From Lottia gigantea (Eukaryota; Mollusca; Gastropoda; Lottiidae), in NCBI RefSeq assembly GCF_000327385.1, contig NW_008709979.1:526950-590949 (forward strand): DNA of 64,000 nt, read 5' to 3'. A program made the translations under genes and the position numbers. Below, in pieces: positions 38,001-50,956 of this stretch. Numbering within the stretch: the stretch's first letter is position 1; the number at the start of each line of letters is the position of its first letter. A model generated the notes under the pieces. It was given only the letters and a program-made list of their open reading frames with translations. It had not been told where the DNA came from and did not search any database.

Positions 38001-41000
38001 TAGGGCCCATATACTTTGGTAAAACCATAAAATAATCATCAAATTTTACAAAAACGTTGGGTATAAGCAACTTTCAAAATCTTATTTAGCGAAAATTAAT
38101 GTATTTATTTGGTTATTTACAGCGATCTCTAGCTGATCTGATCTCTAAACTGAACCGTGCTCAACCATTGTTTGTTAGGTAAGTATATTAGTAATTTTAA
38201 CTCTACACATAGTTCACTGGAAGATTTTGCAGTGCAAATAATATTTAAAGGGACATTCCGCTTTTTTTGTAGGTCGGAATTTTTTTTTTGCTCAAATTTG
38301 CGAAAACTACACTCAAAAATCTAGAGAAATGTGCCCTTTAACGTATCTGGAAGTATAACTAAAAAATTCCAGCCGTTAATTTTTAAACGACAAAAATATA
38401 TAAAAAAGGTTGGTAAGGTTTTTAATTTCTTTATGCGTTTTCGAAGCTGTTTGAAAACTTCTGTACGGATTTGAGTTAAATAAACGCCCAATTGTAGAGA
38501 AATATGTCTCCTACGTATGCTAAAAGTTTCAGTTAACAATATCGAGCCATTATTGGTCACACCAAAGCTAGGTCAAACTGCTTAATTAACAATAAGTACT
38601 CTCCGTTTTTAATTAACCCTTTTAAAACCAATTCAGTTTGATCAAGAAGATACATAAATTGCATACTTTAGAAATATTTTCAAGTATAATTTACGGCGTT
38701 TTTAAAAATGAAAATATTTTACAAAAAAGCGGAATATCCTTTAATGTTACATTGGGTTTACAGGTATTTATAAGGGGTCAGTCTACTTATTCCTGATAGA
38801 GAAAGATGCATCAGATAACGATTTCCATAAAAAATCAAATATCATAATCATTGTAAAAGTCAAGTTTCCGCGAAATGACTATAATCTCCTTTAATGAAGC
38901 ACTCCTAGAGACCTCGCTAGTATCCATTATTTATATTTTTAGATGTGTGAAACCAAACACTACTCTAGCACCAAATCAATTTGACACAGAACTTGTTAGA
39001 AGGCAGTTAAGGTGTAATGGTCTAATGGAAATAACACAGTTAAGGCGAGATGGATTTCCTATAAGAATACATTACCAGGATTTTTCAGAAAGGTAATTAG
39101 CGTTTAAATCACTAACGTTAAACGTTTTGTCCCCCAAGGATGTCGATATTACACATTCAAAGGTTATCTATCATAGTGAAATTTCTAGTTCAAACAGCAC
39201 ATTTATCCCAGTTCATTTATTTCACCATTTGGTGACAAATGCTCAGAGGTTTTATTTACTAGAACAGGTGAACACAATTTCCAAATGATACTAAATTTGG
39301 AAAACTGTATCCGTGCAATTTATGTTTCCTTGAATTATCGTGGCATTGCATTGGGTGACAGTTTGTTTACCATTGATTTATATAGGTATGGCGAACTCTT
39401 AAATAATCTTGATTTGGAAGACGTTGGAACTGGTTCTATCTTGACAAGATGTCAGGAAATTTGTGATAAAAATGGTATAAAGGATTATCAGTTGGGTCGA
39501 ACTAAGGTATGTTATCTGATGAGCGATCGCCCTCTTTGAAGACCTTGTCAAATGTGGATGTGTCGAAGAAGGAAAATATTTCAAGAAGTTAAAGTTTTAT
39601 CCATAAAATATTGACGTATTTAAACAGCGATAATAACACAGACACTTTTGAACAGGGAAGGTTCGATTTATTCAACCGTAGATTTCAAATATAGATTCGG
39701 ATGACAAATGCATTATATAATTGTAAAAAATAAAACGAACTCACTGCTCTCAAATAGATGTATATTGTTAACCGCCTTGGGGACAATCACATTTGAATAT
39801 AATAATATTCGATCAAATCATTATTCTATACTTAAGATAAAGTATAACCCTAAGGAAAGGAAATTTAATGACCTTTTGCAATGATATAGGTGTATCTTGT
39901 CTTTTGAGTGCAAATATATAGTCTGATCGTGTCTACAACCAATCGAGATTGTTGAGAAGTTGTGGAATGCATGACGTCTTAAATACTGGTATAATATCTT
40001 TATAACTTAATTTCTATATTGTCATATAGGTATTCCTGAAATTAGAACACAAGGAACTACTGGATACTGTTTTAAAGCAAAAGGTTTGTTTGTTTGTTAT
40101 TCTTGTATTGGTTGCACACTGCTTTATTTACCACTCCTGTTTTATGAAATTATCCATCAATAATATTTTGCATAGATTTGATTGAATTGCGGAAATATCT
40201 TAAGTTTTGTGAAAATAGGTATTAGGAGACAACCTTTGCCCTTGGCGAAATGAATTAATTTTATGACTGTTTCGGCTCATTGAACAAATTCGTTACTTTC
40301 AGAAGACAGAGAAAAAGTTGAGGGAGTCACAAGCCTCATTGTTGACTATTATGACAGAAAGTGAAGATTTCAGTTATTACAATCTGTCCAGAGATAGTGG
40401 TCATGCTTCTACAGACTGTCTGAATTTACAACCCAATAATCGCAATTATGGTAAAAGACTATCTGTACCCAATCTGGCAGCTTCGGGATTGTCCGATGTT
40501 GATTTGTCGAGAAGAAGGATGACCATGGCTAATATATCAGAAAGTTTAAATTGCTTGCTGAAACCACCAGACCCTCAAGGAACTTCTAGAAACACCAGCC
40601 ACCGTCCCAGCATTTCTTACAACGATGGACACACTACACCGCCAGATATGATGTCAAGCTCCTACTCGTTAGCAGATCGTTCTATTGCTGGACAGTCTGA
40701 TGATTACCATCATAGCAGTAACTCACTTGATGATCCACAATACGCTGAAATCCAGAAAACCCCACCATCCGATAATGAGTCTTCTGACAATCAAGGTGAT
40801 GAGACTGTAGAGGAAGACCAATTTGAGGATGATCAGTGGTAGGTTAATTGTAATAGTTCCCGTACTTTCAGCTTGTTTCCGAACTCATATGGTAACATTG
40901 ATCTGATAATGTAACTCTTGAAATGTCTATTATCCATTTTTATTATGTTTTAGGCGTCCATACGATGTTTTTCAAGTCAAAGAACGAGAAGTCGACGATG

Positions 41001-44000
41001 ATGAGGCTATATTTAAAGAAATCCTAAAATGTATTCGATTATTTCTGTATTTATTCGTGGTGATTGTGATATTAGCTAGTACTGTAGCTAGTCGAATCTC
41101 ATTACTGCTCATGACATCTGGAATTAAAGGGGTAAGTTACGTTCTTTTTGTTGATTTTAGATACCTATTTATCTAGTTGTAACCATTTCTGTGTGGATTT
41201 TTAAAAGGTTTAGCCAACTAACGTGATGCGAAAAATTAGATTGTAGATAAGGGAAGTGTGTGCCCGCTTCAAAACAATCGGTATTTATTTTTACTTAATC
41301 CTGTTTTTACAAATAATTTGGTTTTTAGGAATATTTTTAGTAAGAAAAACCTTGTCTTATGAATTCCTTTGTTAATAATTTGCCGCACACTACCACGTTA
41401 TGAAATGGGAGATATAATAGAATAAGTTTGATTTCATGAAACTAAATAATAATGTTATAGGATGAAAAGTCGAAAGGAGAGAGTTCTGTTGTACTACTGT
41501 TTTGTTTGTGTTCACCGATCTTATGGAGCTGGTTAAATGCCGTCATGAAAATATTGTTTGGTGGCAAAGAATGGCCGTCTTTGAAAATGTTTATCATCGT
41601 AAGTGTGTATTTTTTAATTCAGTTTATTATACCAATACTTCAATGCCGATCAACCTTATGATTCCTAATGCTTCTTCTTCTAATGATAAAGCATTCTATA
41701 TGAATAAAATATTGTCTACAAAAAAAAAGTATGGCATACAGCTGTATAAACTGCAACTTTTCGATCCGATGATTATAAGGTTCGAGGTAAATGAAATTTC
41801 ATTCAAAATTGACCTAACTCACTTTTAATATGTTTTCTTCCAGATGTTGCTGCTGGAAATGATGCAGATAGTGGGCATGTCGTTGTTGCTATTCCGAGTT
41901 CTACCGGGTACCGATTTTTTTCGTGGTATCACCGTGACATTTACCATCTTTCAAATTCCAGGATTCCTCAGTTTGATTTTTCACGAAAAGAAAATAGCTT
42001 GTAGTTTGTGGGATTATTTGAAAATGTTTTGTTCTCTATTGGCCTTTGTTTGTCAAGCTGCTGCTTTATTCTTCTTCACTATATCTGATTTTACCAGTGT
42101 GGGCGATCATACACTACTCCAAATATTCGACAATTCAAGGATTAACATAGAATTTTCTTCATTGAAATGGGAGCTTCCAGTGGCGGCCATTTTGATTTCT
42201 GTTGGTTGGATTGAGAATTTTATATCAGGAGAATGGAGTCTTTGTGGCAAGATACGACCCTCTTTCAGAAGTTGGCGATGTGAAATGCAAGATGTCAAAG
42301 AAACGTCTTTTTTCTTAATTGGTCCTTTGAAAATTGGAATGGCAGTGCTCATGGCGTATCTTTTGGTGGATGCACCATTTAAACTACCAGATACAAGTAA
42401 TGACGATCCTGATTCCAATGATGCAATAGCACATTTTACAACCTACAGTTTAATGTATCTACATATCGGCTCCGGAATCGTCTGTACTTATTTAGCCGGT
42501 ATGGCTTGTAAGCTCCATATGCAGAAAACAGCCTTTGCCCTACCGTTACTCCTGTCACCACCGATCAGTTTAATGTGTATTTATCTACAATGTCAGTATA
42601 TGTTTATTCCGTCACATTGGTTTGTGGGGAATTGGATGTGCTCCGACGTCGAAATCAATAAAATGATCATTCCACTTGGCTGTGCTGGTGCCCTCTGGAT
42701 TTCCTATTGCTTAATTGTCTCACATGTGTGGTTTCCTCAATGTGAACGAATGGCTAAAACAGAAAAGTAAGTAGCTCTTTTTATCCTAGACATCAAATCA
42801 AATTGCTTCATCGTCATCAAATCTCTTTTAAATACTATTTTAACGAAGGAAACAGATTTTTTTTCGAAATAAATGTCTTTATGTACCTTTAACTTTTTAG
42901 GTTGTTTGTGACCCCTCACTATGATGGAATATTTCCTGATTTTAACCTTACAATGAGAAGGAGAAGGATTGATCAGGAAGTTCGACGAACTCGAAGAGAT
43001 AGTGTTACTGGTAAACTTACAGAGGATTATATAATACCTACTATCTACGCATGCGCAACAATGTGGCACGAGACTAGACAGGAAATGACGCAACTTCTCA
43101 AATCTCTGTACAGGTATGATAATTTCTTGTAACAATCTGGTGGTGAAAATCACACTCAGAAGATAATCCGAAGAGCAAGTGAACGAAGACAGTCAAATTG
43201 TAGCATCAGGACTCATGTAAGCTGAGCATGTCTCTTTAGAGAGAAAAGTGCTTCAATAATCATTGCTATGATGCTATTTTATTCTATTCTAGATTGGATT
43301 ATGTACAATGTGCCAGTCGTTTAGCTCAACAGCAATTTCGAATCAGAGATCCTGATTATTACAACTTTGAAAGTAGGTTTTATTCTATATTTCCATACCT
43401 TAATACAACTAGTTTCTTCTGTTCTCCTTATCAGAAAAAGACATAATATAACAATTTACATTTTGATATTTTTATTCCAGTTCACATTATATTTGATGAT
43501 GCGTTTGAAATAGATGATGACTTTAATAAATATGTTCCAAATGGTTTTGTTCAACAGTTGATAGAGTGTATGGAAGATGCTGCAAGGTATGCACTATTAT
43601 ATTTTAACTAACGACAACTAGCGTCAGAAGTGAGGTTTTTAGTCGTCGATTCAAATTGGTCCATCAAATCTATCGATTCACTTAGATGTCGCTCCTTGTA
43701 GCAGGTTTCAGGTTTTGTAAACTGAGCACCCATCCAGCTACGAGAATGTCATTATTAATTATCCGTTATAACTAGAATCAAATTATTTTAAGCTCAGAAG
43801 CCTATTCAACTAGTATTATATTTATTACAGATCAGTAGTTAAAGGACCAATTATAATCGCACCACCAGTAAAAATACCAACACCATACGGAGGACGTCTG
43901 GTCTTTACCATGCCTGGTCAAACAAGAATGATAGTCCATATCAAAAACAAGAACATGATACGACACAGGAAAAGATGGTCTCAGGTAAGGGAAATTCCTA

Positions 44001-47000
44001 ATAATAACACATAACATAAATTATTAATGGCGAATTGTTACCTGTGTATGGTCACGTTATCGTATCCATATATCCGGTCAGAGGAACGGGTAGGGCCAGA
44101 TCGGGCTATTTCAGTATGTGCAGATGCATTATTTTCTTTTTTCATTGCATTATCATCAATTTCCACGCATTGTTAGTGTATACATTATTAGTTATGATTT
44201 GATCTATTTTCAGTGTATGTATATGTATTATCTACTTGGATACCGCCTACTGGGAGGTAAAGATTCTGATATGAGAACAGTTGACGAAACAGAACTACAT
44301 GAGCATGAAGGAGAAGATAATAACAGAGTCAGAAACAGGAAGAAAGGAAAATCAAAGAGGAAACAAAAAACTGCACCACTCAGATCTCTTCTAATGCGAA
44401 TGACACCAGAAAAATACGAAAAGGTAAGCCTATCATCCAAATAATCTCAGATGATTGGTTTTACCAAAAATAAACAGAACACAATGCAGTACACCATGTT
44501 CATTACTACAACTATGTGATGTTGTTATAAACAATGTATTGGAAATTTCAGGTCATGCAACAAGCAGAAAACACCTTCATTCTGGCTTTGGATGGTGATG
44601 TTGATTTCAAACCAGAATCAGTTAAATTGTTGATTGACAGAATGAAGAAGAACAAGAAGGTCGGAGCTGTTTGTGGAAGAATTCATCCTATTGGGTCAGG
44701 TAAAGTACTTTTCCTACATAAATTCTTAGCTGCATCGTTTTTTTTAAGAGTGTCATTCTAAAGGCATAGTCGGGAGGCATATTAGAAAGTAAATAATTCG
44801 AATGTAGCTATGTAAACTGTCATACTTTTATTCTGTCTCTGTGGTGAAATTTAATCGCCTGTAATCTATAAATAGGTCCTATGGTGTGGTATCAACAATT
44901 CGAGTATGCTGTAGGCCATTGGTTACAGAAGGCTGCCGAACATGTATTCGGATGTGTATTATGTTGTCCCGGATGTTTTAGTTTATTTCGGGCCTCGGCG
45001 TTGATGGATGACAATGTTATGAAGATGTACACTACTAAACCAACTGAAGCAAGACATTACATTCAATTTGAACAAGGTATACATTGACCACTTTCTGAAG
45101 TGGGATTAAAAGTTCAATGATTTGGGATTTTCTCTCATATCGATCAATGTTTTTGATAGTATTATAGACATCATGTACTGATGCCCATGTTTATTTTTGC
45201 TTCCGCCCATTTCAGAACCCAAATTTGACTCCTTATTACATTTTTTCGTGAAATAGAAGTTATGAAGATTTATGGTTTCGTGTCAGCTACATTATAACAG
45301 TATTCAAATTGTATTTTGTAGGCGAAGATAGATGGTTATGTACCCTACTGCTTCAGCAAGGACATCGTATAGATTACTGTGCCGGTGCCGACGCTTTAAC
45401 ATTTGCTCCCGAAACGTTCAATGAGTTCTTTAATCAACGTCGTCGGTGGTCTCCCTCCACACTCGCAAACATGATGGACTTGTTGTCTTCTTGGAGGGAA
45501 ACCTGTCGAATCAACGATAATATCAGTCGTCCATATATCTTATACCAATTTATTCTCATGGCATCTACGATTCTTGCACCATCAACAGTGGTATTGATGA
45601 TCACTGGCTCCTATCATTCGGTGTTTGGTATTGATATGTGGTGGTCTTACGTCATATCAGTAATACCCGTGGCTATTTACATCGTTATATGTATGACACA
45701 GAAAAACAACCTTCAAATAACTGCTGCTGCGGCATTGACGGCCATGTACACAGTCGTGATGATGATAGCAACAGTTGGGACATTTATCAGTATCGCCACA
45801 GAGAGCTTCAACAGTCCTAATGTAGTATTTTTGAGTGGTCTTGCCATTATATTCGTGGTTGCTGGATTGCTTCATCCCCAAGAATTGTTCTGTCTTATAT
45901 ATGGTACCTTATATTTCATGGTGGTTCCTTCAACATTTATTCTGCTGACGGTATATTATTTGTGTAACCTAAACAACGTTTCTTGGGGTACTCGAGAAAC
46001 ACCAAAAAAATTAACACCTGAAGAGGAAGCCGAACAGAAAATCCTGGCTGAAGAAAAGGCCAAGAAAAAGAATCGCAGTTTCTTCAGTTTACTGGGAATC
46101 GCTGCTATTATAAACGAATTAAGGGATGCCATCAAAACATTAATGGGTCTGAAACAGGAAATAGATCATAAGAACAATCCAGGAGCAATTCCGCCACCAC
46201 CACCTCCCCCACCTTTCCCTAATCCGACAGTACCAATTGTTCATCCAGTATCTAGACCAACACGACCTGAAAACAAATTACCCACAGGTTACGAACAAGA
46301 TCCTGACAATCCTCATTGGATTAATCTGGAATTAATTGGTAACGGTCCAGTAGAATATCTACCAGAAAGCGAAGAGGAATTTTGGCAATATCTTATCAAG
46401 AAATACTTACACCCTCTTAACGAAGATAAAGCCCATAAACAGAAAATCAAAGAAGACTTGGTTTTGATCAGAAACAACGTAGTTTTCATATATTTTATGC
46501 TTAACTTCTTGTGGACAGTTTTGGCACTTCAACTACAGAACAACCAAGATAAGTTAAGTGGCTTCTATATTGTGGAAAAGTATGAACCACTGTCCTTGGC
46601 ATTTTTAGTAGTGTTCGCTTTGGCCTTGGGTCTCCAATTTGTGAGTATGTTTCTCCATCGTTGGGGAACCTTCCTGCACTTGATGTCCAGTACAAGGATT
46701 GATTGGTGTAAGAAGACTCACAGTGAAGAAGACTTTGCACGATTTGTTGTCAGTGAAACTAGAAAACTCCAGAACTTGGAACCAGACCCAGATTATGAAA
46801 TGGACGATGATGCGTATACTGTGGATATGACTGAAACGGACCTATCGGATATCAGCTCGGTTCATTCAGAATTTTACGAAACAATGAACAGAAATACATT
46901 ACGAACTTTGAGACACCCATCTTATAACAGTGAGGTGCCAGTACTACAAACAATCTTTCAACAGAATCTACAGCATTTACAACATAAGTGGAAACAAGGT

Positions 47001-47144
47001 ACCTTGGCAGTCAGATCCAATAGAAATAATGACTATTTCAGGCGTTGGGGTCAACCAGGGTCAAGTGCTATGAGAGATAGGCTTTATACTCAGACTTTTC
47101 AACCAGAACCTAGAGATCGTTTTGAGGGAATAAGAATTGTGTAA
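32046..47144 (+). CDS. Myosin-head chitin synthase, paralogue B
   Basis: Second copy of the myosin motor plus chitin synthase fusion, same strand and order as paralogue A. I join 29 exons (coordinates in the module entries). Every boundary has GT and AG and phases agree. The sum is 6918 nt, 2305 residues plus stop TAA at 47142-47144, close to the family's usual size. The start ATG 32046 gives [11 protein letters not shown], and an in-frame TAA lies at 32022. By family, it makes chitin from UDP-GlcNAc at the plasma membrane, with a cytosolic motor that may follow actin at the secreting cell surface. It differs from A by one extra intron near the end of the motor, one fewer in the middle, a longer linker, a longer loop 2 exon and a run of eight prolines in the C-terminal cytoplasmic part. 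All hallmark motifs are intact. Confidence 0.95.
32465..33330 (+). repeat. Minisatellite, 22-24 base unit, ~35 copies, in gene B intron 2
   Basis: Head-to-tail units of the form CTGGTTGAATATTACTTTACA(CTG), with variants CTGATGAA and CTGTTGAA that are one or two bases shorter. The left third is more diverged than the right, as expected if the array grew at one side. It fills almost the whole 944-base intron between exons 2 and 3. The open frame across it is a by-product of the 24-base period. Confidence 0.95.
38247..38743. mobile_element. MITE-like element in gene B intron 14
   Basis: Left end AAAGGGACATTCCGCTTTTT and right end ACAAAAAAGCGGAATATCCT are inverted repeats over about 24 bases with one or two differences. 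The length is about 497 bases with no transposase frame. Flanks read TTTAAA and TTTAAT, so a TA-type target duplication is possible. A right-end fragment lies in gene A intron 16. Confidence 0.65.
40303..40838 (+). other. Gene B exon 18: charged, Ser-rich linker
   Basis: One exon of 536 nt (residues ~737-914) between motor and synthase. It starts with a Lys-rich helix-like piece, continues with Ser/Thr/Asp/His/Pro-rich text with several SRDSG, RRRM and RPS-type sites that kinases could use, and ends in an acidic run ([13 protein letters not shown]). It is 150 nt longer than in A and hardly alignable beyond the ends. Confidence 0.85.
40954..47144 (+). other. Gene B exons 19-29: chitin synthase membrane and catalytic part
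   Basis: Exons: 40954-41131, 41461-41598, 41844-42766, 42901-43113, 43293-43372, 43481-43586, 43831-43984, 44214-44423, 44552-44699, 44876-45076, 45322-47144. Hydrophobic helices in exons 19-21 precede the cytosolic GT2 core: ICATMWHE-like segment (YACATMWHE), ALDGDVDF (residues ~1594-1601), [27 protein letters not shown] (1699-1703) and QRRRW (1737-1741). Further helices, SWGTRE, then a Lys/Glu-rich stretch with eight prolines (46191-46214), two more helices ending near FLHRWGTF and an acidic tail ending FEGIRIV. Exon 26 carries a Lys/Arg-rich insert ([13 protein letters not shown]) that A lacks. Confidence 0.95.
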
Positions 47145-47366
47145 ATGTATAATTAACAAGCCCTTTATGCTGTGCATTTTATATATATAAGTATGATGGC
47201 TTTGGGATTAATATGTGCTTTTTAGAACATGTGTTCGTATACCAGACTTCTGTGATAATTTTAAAGATATTAAGAATCTATTTTATTTAAGGAATATTTT
47301 TCTATTCTATGGTTTAAATGTACACAAAAATAATTATGACAGTAATATATTCGATTAATTTATTTA

Positions 47367-47372
47367 AATAAA
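47367..47372 (+). terminator. Poly(A) signal of gene B
   Basis: AATAAA, about 220 bases after the TAA stop of gene B, followed by a T-rich stretch. It is the first such hexamer after the stop. Confidence 0.6.
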
Positions 47373-50300
47373 TCAAAGAAACGTTGTTACATTGTTAAAT
47401 CATATACGAGGCAAATTATAAAGCTCATCAAAAGCCTTTACGCATTCTCCATATGTTTCACACCGGTATAGTCTACTCGCTACTGGCACTGGCATTCTTG
47501 ATCTGTGTTGATCATCAACCTGGTTCGTCGGTAGAGTATAGAAACGTCTTCATTATGAGTATCGTATCTATGTGAATGCGATTCAGCCTATTGTAAACTG
47601 GAGAACGTTATTCTTATTCATAATTATTCAGATTGAAATTTCGAAAGAATGTAACACACTCAGTTGTTTTTATTGATTTATTAAACAAAGTATGATAGAA
47701 AAATCTTTATGAAAGGCAAGCAGACGTCTGTTTAATAGAACACAACATCAGACAATTGACAGAAATATTCACATTTAGAAAATTACAATACAATATTTAC
47801 AAAGATGACTAGTGCATAAAAGAACAATATATCGCACAGTTAAAAAAAATCAAACAGGTAATAAATCACCAAGTCAAAATTTTATAGAATTAAATAACGG
47901 TAAGGTATTAGTTTAGTTTATTGTAAGTAAAATTACCCGCATGTATTAGGGACTCGACATTTGAAACATGGTGAAATATTGAAATATGAAAATAACATCG
48001 CAGATTTTTTCAGATCAACCAAGAGAATGTGGTTACTTTTCAAGTGAGTTGGCTGTGCATTAAAACTCAAATAGACGAGCCACGCTATGTGTATGGAGCA
48101 AGATTATCGATACAGAAGAAAGGAGAAGAGAATCATGTCCACATACCCGAATACATACCTTGCGTGTATGCGCTTTTACAGTATTTTCTACTTAAAATGC
48201 ACATAGACGAGGTACGGTGTCTTGACACGATGTGGGCGCGATTCTTATCTTCTTTTCCTATTGTATCTATAGTTTTACAGTGTACGTCACAGCGTCAATT
48301 TTACCATTTCGAGAAGTAACCGTCAAATTTTTGAATTTTGAATTGGAAAATCGCCACTCACAAAAATGATTATTTTTGAAATAATATTTTGAAGGCATTC
48401 ATGCTCAAATTATAGGTCGCTTCCCATGACATATTTTTCATGTAAAGAAACACACACAAAACTCATAAATATGCTGAAGTCGATAGAAGCATTAAAACAA
48501 GTTGGCAATGATGATCATAATAGTATTATCATTATTAGGCAAGATACTTTAAAGGGAGTTACGTCCCTTATGTGGCTGAATATGAGTGAAAAAATCGTTT
48601 AAAATGAACGGCAAGATTTTTACATTAAAATAAATAATTAACAAGACTTACACCAATTTCATACTAACTCAACTAAAACAATAGACAGTGAAATATTTCG
48701 ATTGCTCATAGTACATCATAGGTGTAAACAACAGCTTTGACTTGGAATTTCGAATCCGCCCCTCACGTCATATAACAAAACGAAGTGGATAATGTGTTCA
48801 TCTTAAAGCTGTGTGTTCACATTGATATTTCTCTTGGCAATCTCCATCACTGTCAATCGTTTGAATTGACTTTATATCAAATTGATTGTTGAACATTTAA
48901 ATGTATGAAAAGAAAAATTGTGTACGGCAAGATGATGTGACAAACTCCGAATCCGACGATCTTCTGTTAACTAAATACTCGTAAGCTATTCTCTACATTT
49001 GTTACTGATGATCGTTCACCTGCAAAAAACTTTACAGCAACTAACAAATGAGGTTACAAAAGTCATGCTTCAAGCAATTTCACATACAGCAGATCAGCGG
49101 ATACACAGTATACAATATACGTGCAAAATGGTGATACAAAATGGTAAAATAATAATATATCCAAATAAATACGTATTTACAACAGTTTAAAAATATACAC
49201 TTGGTTATGCTATAAAATGTATAAATAAAAGACCCAAGAAGCTAAAAGCCAGAATGGATAGACATTGAACCGATAATACCTAGAGCAATATTATGAACTA
49301 TAAACTGTATTTACATATACAATAAATAAATAACAAGCAAATTCAAACAATCATACGATGAAGTGATATCCAACAACAAAAAAACTGAGACAAAGCAATC
49401 AATTATATATATACTGTTCGAACTACGTAAACATGCGGGTATCTAAATTCAATTCGTAACTATAATAACCAAGAAAAGTACTTATTTAAGCCAATTTCCT
49501 AAAATGCCAAGACTGAAGCTAATTTTTTCTTTACTTTAGTCAAATGGTACAAAAAGATCTAAAATCCCGTTTCATGCCGAAGCTCAATTGCAATAGAGTT
49601 CAAAATGCTGCAAAAGGTTTCAGACTGTAACCTACATCCAAGTCCCGAGTCGAAAACAAAACAAGATGCAAATTGAATAAATTAATATTTATTTATGTTT
49701 AACACTGGTCATTATCAAAGTATTTGGGTGTGGAAAGAAAGAAAGGCCAAAAGTTGACATAGAACAGCGAAAAATGCTTTTTAATATACAAGTAAAGTAC
49801 TTACAAAGGAAGGTCAACCAAAATTCCGAAGGTAACCTAAGACAAAATAACTTCTAATAGAATGAAGAACAAACTACTTACATCACTTCCAAATCGAACC
49901 TCTTTAGATCATTAATCCACGAAATATCAATAAAAACGAGATGGAATAAATAAATACAGTCAAAGCAATAATTCTAACAATCACACGGAAATACAAACCA
50001 AAACCAAACCTCTGGTTAAAGCATGAAAGCTTTAAGAAAAATTCTATCAAACTTTTGAGCCTTTGAATTTCGTAATGGATGCACTGGCATGTCACAATCA
50101 TGTCATTCAAAATAGTTTCCACGAACTCAAAAAATGCGAAGAACATCAGCATAAGCAAGATATATATCTGTAATTCATAAATGGTAATGCCAAGCTCAAT
50201 CCTGTTATTTTGATGAAATTAAGGAATGTTACTAAAAAAGTATACTTAGACATGCTATAAATTTCCAGAATTGGACATGCATTAACGTGAATCAATTGTC

Positions 50301-50494
50301 TAAGCAGCAAAACTTACCCTTTAGAAGAAACAAAGTATATGAACATGCGATGCTCTACTACAAATGAACCATTTTACATAATGAATGGTTCTATCATCAA
50401 AAATTCTCTTTAATTTAAGAATAAAGGGCAAACAATTAAGAGGGCATTGCAATACTATCTTCAAATTGATCCAAATAGTTTGTAATGTTTTTTG
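47373..50494. other. Intergenic region between convergent genes, no gene seen
   Basis: AT-rich, with frames of at most 96 residues (48029-48319, +) that lack any motif. I see no RNA gene or clear repeat family here. Confidence 0.45.
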
Positions 50495-50500
50495 TTTATT
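50495..50500 (-). terminator. Candidate poly(A) signal of the mucin-like gene
   Basis: TTTATT on the plus strand, AATAAA on the minus strand, about 460 bases after the TGA at 50957. Other AATAAA hexamers lie further on, so this is only the nearest good candidate. Confidence 0.3.
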
Positions 50501-50540
50501 ATATGCCCTTCATTCTATTACATTAGCATAATAAACAGCT

Positions 50541-50706
50541 GAGTACGAAACATCCTCACAATGGTCAAGGTATTACGTCTTCATCTTGACTGCAATTGTC
50601 AATTTTCTTGTTTAACTGTAAGCGATATAATTCGATTGTACGCCATTGCAGTCAAGGTCTAAGATGAAGACGTAGTGACTTGACCATTTTGAAGATGAGT
50701 ACGAAT
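50541..50706. repeat. Fold-back inverted repeat near the 3' end of the mucin-like gene
   Basis: Arms at about 50543-50598 and 50643-50706 are imperfect inverted copies: TACGTCTTCATCTTGACTGC on the left pairs with GCAGTCAAGGTCTAAGATGA and GAAGACGTAG on the right, and AATGGTCAAG pairs with CTTGACCATT. The loop is about 45 bases. If the candidate poly(A) signal at 50495 is used, this hairpin lies in the 3' UTR. Confidence 0.6.
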
Positions 50707-50956
50707 TGAAATTTAAGCTATTATACTAGTTTCATTTAACATTCATAAATACATACGAATACATACGGTATCAGCTGGAACAATACAGTTCTAAATATAT
50801 GATGCAGAAAAATGTCACAGAGCTTTCTCTTCATGGCTGATTAAAAATCACTCAACACATTCAATTTCACATGCAAAATTTACCAAAGAAAGAAAAACAT
50901 TCTCCACTCTTACAGCTATTATCAAACCGATATTGAGTTTCTGGCTGCAACATTTC

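Larger units (their letters stand above)
32046..40083 (+). other. Gene B exons 1-17: myosin motor head (residues 1-736)
   Basis: Exons: 32046-32141, 32357-32422, 33367-33594, 33890-34004, 34136-34283, 34619-34739, 34905-35097, 35327-35471, 35662-35887, 36125-36289, 36498-36640, 36901-37014, 37870-37936, 38123-38178, 38943-39092, 39386-39506, 40030-40083. Landmarks: [12 protein letters not shown], canonical P-loop GESGAGKT (33490-33513, residues 96-103), switch [10 protein letters not shown] in exon 4, [18 protein letters not shown] in exon 5, switch II LDMSGFE at about 35690, RCVKPN at 38943 and GRTKVFLK across exons 16-17. No IQ motif follows. All nucleotide-contact motifs are standard except Met in the second position of switch II, a variable site. 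Confidence 0.92.

Noticed and set aside
37870-38178. Idea that gene B is broken in the motor because of very short exons
   Set aside because: The 67- and 56-nt exons have exact counterparts in A (13244-13310 and 13585-13640) and keep frame, so they are normal for the family.
42107-42418. 103-residue minus-strand frame
   Set aside because: Shadow of gene B exon 21, which is strongly supported on the plus strand.
48029-48319. 96-residue frame between the convergent genes
   Set aside because: No motif, no splice sites that would extend it, and biased AT-rich text.
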